NCBI GenBank assembly: GCA_009667805.1
Contig: CM019063.1
Coordinates: 405,362,959 to 405,426,958, forward strand
DNA from: Leptobrachium leishanense
Lineage: Eukaryota > Chordata > Amphibia > Anura > Megophryidae
Direction: 5' to 3'
DNA: 64,000 nt
Shown here piece after piece: positions 58,290 through 64,000 of the stretch. Below the pieces are notes generated by a model that was not told where the DNA came from, searched no databases, and saw nothing but the letters and a program-made list of their open reading frames with translations. The translations under genes and the position numbers were made by a program. Each line of letters starts with the position of its first letter. The first letter of the stretch is position 1.

Positions 58290-59220
58290 TTATAACCCCT
58301 TCACTGCTGAGCCATTTCACCTGTGCACTGAGCTCATTTTGACTGTTTTATGTTCATCATTTGTAGATGCCAGCTTAAGTCCTATTTTATTAAACAACCC
58401 AAATTTAAAAAAAAAAAAAAAAAAATTTTTTTTTACATTATGTTTAAAATCAAACCTGATCATGTTTGGCATCATTGGAAGACAATGATCAGGCCTCTCC
58501 AATGATATAAAACATGACCCTCCAAAGGATCCCCCCCATCTCCACTTGGCATCTAGGGGTTAACTGGCCTGACGTCCTCACACATATGGTGAGGATGTCA
58601 ATGGGTAGGGGGTGACCCGGAGGCTTGGCTGACATCCAAGATGTCAGCCACTTCAGGGTCTGAGTCGCGATTCCGCGCCAATAGGTTTCAATGGAAAAAA
58701 ATGGGACACGGCAACGAAAAGGTTAATGCGAGACACTGCTGAAATGGGGATACTCTCTCCTTTCCAGCAGTACCATTTGTTATTTTGTAACTTTAATGGT
58801 TGGGTGAGATGGAGGGCTCCAAATGAGCAACCCCCTCAATTTTTACTGTAGGCGCCTCCTGGGTGACGATGCCATCACACACTAAGTTGACATCATCGTG
58901 CCTGCTGGGCCCCCTGAAAAGGCGGGGCAGGCTTCCAGTCCGCCGCAGGAGCCCAGCGAGAGAGGGGAGTATAGGGAGGTTAAACCGTGACATACTATGT
59001 ACGTCAGCGGTCATTAAGGGGACTTCCCGATTGGACATACTATGTACGTCAGCGGTCGGGAAGCAGTTAAAAAGAAAATAGAAATGGGAACTTGTTCCTG
59101 TATTTTTCTGAGAAAATATGCGAATTTAACAAAAACGTAAAAAAAACTTTTCATCGTGGGAAATGAGAAGGGAAGTTTGGGCAGCATCACTGGACACCGC
59201 AAACTCTCCCTCTGTATCCA
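58290..59220. repeat. Dispersed repeat region
   Basis: AACCCCTTCACTGCTGAGCC at 58295 and TGTATTTTTCTGAGAAAATA near 59097 belong to the family also found at 7980, 10480 and 16530. Between them are repeated segments, including an exact 24-bp direct repeat beginning GACATACTATGTACGTCAGC at 58989 and 59034. Confidence 0.55.
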
Positions 59221-59589
59221 GCCCGAAAGGTATTCTTCAATCAACACAATTTGTGCCATATTGTTACTGCTGCTAGTTTACCCCCCCCCCCCTTTTGATA
59301 CAATTTACAACAGGGAGAAGCAGAACAGACTTTGTGTGCAGTGGCCATCGCTCTAAACTCTGTATTTGATTCACAGCCACACTTGGGACTCTGCTGTTGC
59401 TCATTGATTTTGAGTTTTGGAAAAAATTGGATTTAAATCTTTTGAAAAATTCACACTTAAAAAAGTTATGTCTTGTAGCCAGTCACTCCAAATTTCAAGA
59501 CAGTATCTCAAATGGTATAAAAAAAAATTTTATCTTGTGGACAGTGACAAAGAATTAAACTGAGCCCCAAAATTAGACAAAAATGTCTA

Positions 59590-59930
59590 TACCTTAAAGA
59601 ACCTTTTTCTTGGCTACCATGTTGGATGCTTTTGTCATCTCCTGTGAAGTTAGCTGGTATGTTCTTCCTGTATCTGAAATTGGCTCCAGTTTGCAAAGGA
59701 TGACATTTCCTAGCATGGTGAGAACATCCAGTTTCCCAAGGGCATGATCTTTCTGGTCCAGCTGGATGCAAGAATGATCGCGTGACTTCCCAGTCTACCA
59801 CATCCAGAGAACAGATCCCATCCACCATGAGTTGTCATAGGCACATGCCACAAAATCCTTCATACGATCAAAATCTACATCTTTACGTTTGAGAGTGACT
59901 AATACAAACAGGACCCAGAATCTCATAATT
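59590..59930 (-). pseudogene. Decayed C-terminal fragment of a transposon-associated protein
   Basis: On the minus strand FDRMKDFVACAYDNSWWMGS is followed by VLWMW and a stop. A frame-compatible stretch then has LDVLTMLGNVILCKLEPISD, then TGRTYQLTSQEM and a stop. The order (YDxxWW, later ILCKxxPxxxxGRxYxLT) resembles a C-terminal domain I recall from uncharacterised, transposon-like vertebrate and invertebrate proteins. Function is unknown. Stops show it is a relic. Confidence is limited because I rely on remembered similarity. Confidence 0.4.
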
Positions 59931-61017
59931 CTCTGAAGGATTTTTCTTTTCAAGTATACTGTTTTCCATCTGACACCGCTTCCCTTTTCCTAACTACAAT
60001 CTGCATGAAGTGCATACTTGCATGTGTGCTTTGATTTCACAATTTAGTGAAACCATCCAATCAGTTCCTTTCCTCAAGTCTTTACGAACCCAATGCCCCC
60101 TTTTCTTATTACAAGGGTTGCAACCGTTTTTAGACCAGCTATTCTCCATATTTCATATTTGAATGTAAATTTAGCAAACTGTTAATGAATTAAACTTAAG
60201 ACGAAAAAAGCAGCTTCACAAAAGTACTAAAAACACACCGTCATATGAAATATGTGCACACACAGAAAGCCAGACCACAACAAAGCTGTCTGAAAGGTAA
60301 AATGGTTGGGGAATGGCAAATGAAGAAACCGGCACAAACATGTCGGGGCACAGTTCCTTTACCAAGACAGCCTGCTCTATCCAAAACACCCGCACCTCTC
60401 ACACTCTAAAAAATCCTGTTAAATTTTTTTTGGATTATATTCAGTTTTCCACATAATTTTATCAACATAAATTGAAGAACAATGGACTTGAGGAGTTTAA
60501 TTCTATGTCACGACCAGAAATATCATTTTTTTCATGATACCATGGAGATACCATCTGGAAATCTTGACTGGCTACATACATACCTTTAAGTGTGAATATT
60601 TTCAAAATGTAAAAAACTTCTGTTTTCCCAAAAACTCAAATTTTGAAATTTCACAATTGTGTAATTTTAAAGCATATGAATGGGGCTTTCATTTGATATA
60701 TAAGATGACACATGTGTCGTGTCTGCAGCCATCATGAGTATCTCGTAAATGGCATTTGACGGTATGGTGGCTAGTGAATTGTGGCAGTTTTGGGCAATAT
60801 TGAATGTTCAATCTCTCAAAAACCAGTGGACAAATTTTTTTTAAGCATCTCATGGTAAGGTACAAATGTACCAAAAATGAACCAAATCCATGATGGTTTT
60901 ATATATTGGTTGATTTGACCCATGCACATATTGAAATCCATCTAATCTGCAAAACCATTTAAACCAAAAATCACAGTTTACTCTTGAAGTGGGGGGTTAT
61001 CACTGGTGAACACAATC
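59931..61017. other. Intergenic, no recognised feature
   Basis: AT-rich, no gene, repeat or RNA recognised. Confidence 0.5.
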
Positions 61018-61160
61018 CGGTCTATTCACTAAAGGTGAAACTCAGGAGAACTGGCAGAAGTGAAAATTCTAGGTCAAAATAGCCGATTTGGAAAGTGAGA
61101 TAAATGGGAGAATTTTTACTTCTGCCAATTCATGATTTTCACCTCTAGTGAGTAGAACTG
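61018..61160. mobile_element. Small MITE-like element
   Basis: Ends GGTCTATTCACTAAAGGTGA and TCACCTCTAGTGAGTAGAAC form terminal inverted repeats. Internal AATTCTAGGTCAAAATAGCC and an inverted AGAAGTGAAAATT / AATTTTTACTTCT pair make the whole unit fold back. Related copies lie at 13750 and 51527. Confidence 0.65.
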
Positions 61161-62224
61161 AAAGGGTTTATAGTACCGGTGACCGTGCATTTTTTTGTGT
61201 CACAAGACGTGGCCATTTAGTACAGGTGCAAGCTCTATGTAGCATCTACCACCACAGATGTATATGGTGCACATCGCATACAGTGAGCAGGGCCGTGATT
61301 ATATCAGAACTACATGTCTGTCGGGATATCCTTCGGCTACTATATTCTAGTCTAGGGATTCAGTGCACTGCTGTACACTATACCAAGCATTTCATTGGGT
61401 CTCATGGTCCTAGATTTAACTGGACTCCAAGTATTGCACTATAAACAAGCATGTCAAATCACAATGTGTCAAAGCAGCACATTGGAACGGTTTCCCTTCA
61501 GAATGTAACCTTGAATAGAACAATGATTCTTTTATTAGACTACAGAAAAGTTACAAATGTCAATAGTGAGCTGGTGCCACATGCATAATTCGCTACCCAA
61601 GTAAACAGTTAAAGAAACACTGATTTAGAGGTTTAAACCACAAAACCTTTGTAGATGGGCCCAAGTCTGGCCCTATGCGGTGCGCTTCAAGACTGGCACG
61701 AGATCTCAGCACTCGCTGAAAACACAGATTTGTCAGTGGCTAATACAGCACCATATTTGGCTGGCTTTTTAATATGGTTTAATCATGATTACTGAACTAA
61801 TAGGCTCCCATCACACGCTCTGGCTGGATGACCCCATGTCGCCCTGATGTATCATTTTGCACCAGATCAGTGCTGTAAATCAATCTGAGATCTGAAGCAG
61901 CTCCAGAAGCCTGGTAATGATGCTTTCACCCTGTCCCATGAGGCTCTCCATTAGACATCACTTACATTATTTATAAGGGCTGGATGAGGCCTCCATTAGC
62001 TAATAAGTCTACACAGATTGACACCCTTTCATGAACAAACTTGGACCTGGAAGCGCCGGAGCAGGTGAAATGCAGCCTAACCACATGATTCTCCAAGGAG
62101 AATTTTTTTTTTTTATGGAAAATAAAGCCTTGCAATAGAGAAATACAGTCAAAGGACAGCGACACTGAGCCAGTAGAGCCATCAGCATGCATGAGCTAAA
62201 GACATTTACAACAAACAGCAATAC
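61161..62224. other. Intergenic, no recognised feature
   Basis: No gene or repeat recognised. Confidence 0.5.
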
Positions 62225-62682
62225 TTAGGCGAATGTCAGACGAACGCATTCTGAGCGCACTGTGCGTCCGTGCACAACGGACGTACTGACAGAAGATACT
62301 GTAGACACCACACGGTCCGTTTTTCTTGAGAGACGTTGGGAAAAATAAGGGAATTATGGGAAATAAAATATGAAAAATGATAAAAATTTATACATGATAT
62401 GAAAAGCCATTTTGTGTGTCAAACTGCTGGACGTCGCAAATGCGGTCTGACTTCGTGCCATTACACACACACAACTCTACACGGACGTGGCGCATTCTGC
62501 GCATCCGTTCTAGCAGTTTTACGTTCTTGCCTAACTTGCATCCGTTTGCCACGTGCGTGCGCAGTTCAGTGCAGACGTGCTTAGTGTGTTGGTCTCTATT
62601 GCTCATGATTCTATGCTACAACGGATGTTAAACTGTGCGGCAACACGGACGGGATCACTGTGCTCGTCTGAGATGGGCCATA
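62225..62682. mobile_element. Harbinger-like MITE, third copy of the GTCAGACG family
   Basis: TTA at 62225-62227 and a diverged ATA at 62680-62682 flank ends GGCGAATGTCAGACGAACGC and GCTCGTCTGAGATGGGCC. Internal CACACGGTCCGTTTTTCT and TGTGCGTCCGTGCACAACGG are shared with 57184-57589. Confidence 0.75.
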
Positions 62683-62805
62683 GCTAGTTTTATTAATTTA
62701 ATAAAGTTGAATCGCTTACTGGAAAGTCATGTGAAGATATACCAAGCTCCTTATGGTTTACAAATTGATGTGGAAGTGTCTGCCATGTCCAATTAGGAGA
62801 TATAT

Positions 62806-63582
62806 TAGGGTTGCACCGATACCGATACTAGTATCGATATCGGTGCCGATACCGGGTACTGCAGGAGTACTTGGTACTCGTGCAGTACCCCCGATATTTT
62901 TTTCCGATACCGGAAGCCGGCATTGAGCCGGCTTGCCGGCATCCGAGGGGCTGCGGCAGCTGTCCGAATGCTCTATCGGCATTCGGACAGGCCCTGCAGC
63001 TGCTCTCCGCATTGTTTAATACTTCCCTTCCTGGGCGCCGCCGGGAAAGTCTTCGTGTGCGCGCTCCTTGGAAGGTCCCCAGCCGCGACCACATGGGACC
63101 ATGTGATCACGGCTGGGGTCCTTCCAACGAGCGCACGCGCGGAAACTTTACCGGCGTCGCTAAGGAAGGTAAGTATAAACAAAGTGAGAGCAGCTGCAGG
63201 GCTTGTCCGAATGCCGATAGAGCATTCAGACAGGCCCTGCAGCTGCTCTCCGCTCATACTTACCTTCCTGAGCGACGCCGGGAAAGTTTCCGCGCGTGCG
63301 CTCGTTGGAAGGACCCCAGCCGCGATCACATGGTCCGACGTGGTCGCTGCTGGGGACCTTCCAAGGAGCGTGCGAAGACTTTCCCGGCGTCGCTAAAGGA
63401 AGGTAAGTATGAGCGGAGGGGGGGCAATATCCACGAGACCTGGGGGCTTTATATGAGGTCTGTTCTTATTGGAAAGCGTCACGTGACATAAAATAAAAGT
63501 ATCGGTACTTGGTATCGGTGAGTACTTGAACAAAAGTATCGGTACTCGTACTCGGTCTTAAGTGGTATCGGTGCATCCCCTA
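62806..63582. mobile_element. hAT-like element with three tandem hairpins
   Basis: Ends TAGGGTTGCACCGATACC and GGTATCGGTGCATCCCCTA. The core has three successive large inverted repeats: about 63022-63093/63100-63170, 63185-63215/63220-63250 and 63256-63330/63335-63405. The first and third are related GC-rich sequences. The two long plus-strand frames here are composition artefacts. An 8-bp duplication is uncertain (AGATATAT versus AGATAGAT). Confidence 0.75.
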
Positions 63583-63625
63583 GAGATAGATAGATAGATA
63601 GATAGATATATATACACACACATAC
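63583..63625. repeat. GATA and CA microsatellite
   Basis: About six GATA units run into TATATACACACACA, abutting the right end of the hAT-like element. Confidence 0.85.
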
Positions 63626-63770
63626 ATACACAAGGGTTGTGGTGGAGGACAAAAAGTGAGATAAAAGGCCTCCACACTATAATAAGTGTGTTTATTATTG
63701 CAGAAGCCACTTGCACATCACAGCAATTTGATGAATTACATCCCAGAGCTCCTGTGCCACATTCCCCATA

Positions 63771-63980
63771 TGCAGCAAGGAATTCTGGGTAGGATATGCA
63801 AATGATATCTGTCTCACTTTTATTCATCCTGGGCCTGTTATTACACAGAACCCTAAAATCAATGCTATGACAAACTATGGCTTTCTAGCAGAGATAAGGT
63901 TTATGCAACTGGTCAACGCCACAGTGGTTTTGAAGAGTTGCATAAACCTTATCTCTCTCTGCTAGAAATTCCTTGCTGCA
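63771..63980. repeat. Nested inverted repeat
   Basis: Outer arms TGCAGCAAGGAATT (63771-63784) and its complement (63967-63980) enclose inner arms TTCTAGCAGAGATAAGGT... (63883-63910) and the complement at 63936-63967. The innermost spacer is 25 bp. Probably a MITE or foldback element end; not classified. Confidence 0.7.
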
Positions 63981-64000
63981 TTTACTTCTAATTAAATTCA

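Noticed and set aside
62871..63491. 206- and 157-codon plus-strand frames as a gene
   Set aside because: They coincide with three tandem hairpins inside a hAT-like element; repeated residues follow the repeats.

Overview
The window looks like vertebrate nuclear DNA, most likely from a frog (anuran amphibian). It contains one recognisable host gene, smad1, on the minus strand. The gene is split by long introns full of transposable elements, and most of the remaining sequence is transposon-derived. The frog assignment is an inference. It rests on a 464-residue Smad1 protein, abundant Tc1, Harbinger, hAT and piggyBac-type elements, CR1/L2-like LINE tails, and Penelope-like elements with hammerhead ribozymes. 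No locus in the window proves the species.

Host gene: the complete smad1 coding sequence can be assembled from six exons between 46626 (ATG) and 22382 (TAA). The splice sites and phases agree and total 1395 nt. Exon order from high to low coordinate is: MH1 domain, two linker exons with the PxSP and PPAY motifs, then three MH2 exons ending in SSVS. The 5' non-coding exon(s) and promoter were not found and may lie above 46743 or outside the window. The 3' UTR lies below 22382. No other host protein-coding gene was recognised.

Region 1-20.5 kb (downstream of smad1): a 53-bp minisatellite, a tandem/inverted element with a 16-bp target duplication, and two decayed Tc1 elements. There is also a palindromic Tc1/IS630-like transposase remnant, a decayed transposon-associated gene, and a hAT-like non-autonomous element filled by a minisatellite. 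Four Penelope-like insertions carry hammerhead ribozyme motifs; one of them still encodes a GIY-YIG endonuclease end.

Region 20.5-46.7 kb (smad1): the introns hold a piggyBac-like MITE, a GC-rich palindromic hAT-like element, a CR1-like LINE, Harbinger-like MITEs, a Tc1 copy with apparently one frameshift, nested hAT/TTAA elements, and a 3.6-kb nested hAT. Inside that last element is a ~1.9-kb array of a 56-bp unit in blocks of alternating orientation. The unit matches part of a LINE reverse-transcriptase C-terminus.

Region 46.7-64 kb (upstream of smad1): further hAT, Harbinger and LINE pieces, a mariner N-terminal fragment, a short Penelope-like insertion, a second decayed transposon-associated gene fragment, and a multi-hairpin hAT element near the end.

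Apart from smad1 the window has no working gene system. Its most interesting content is structural: hammerhead-bearing Penelope insertions with inverted arms, and the LINE-derived palindromic array inside a smad1 intron.
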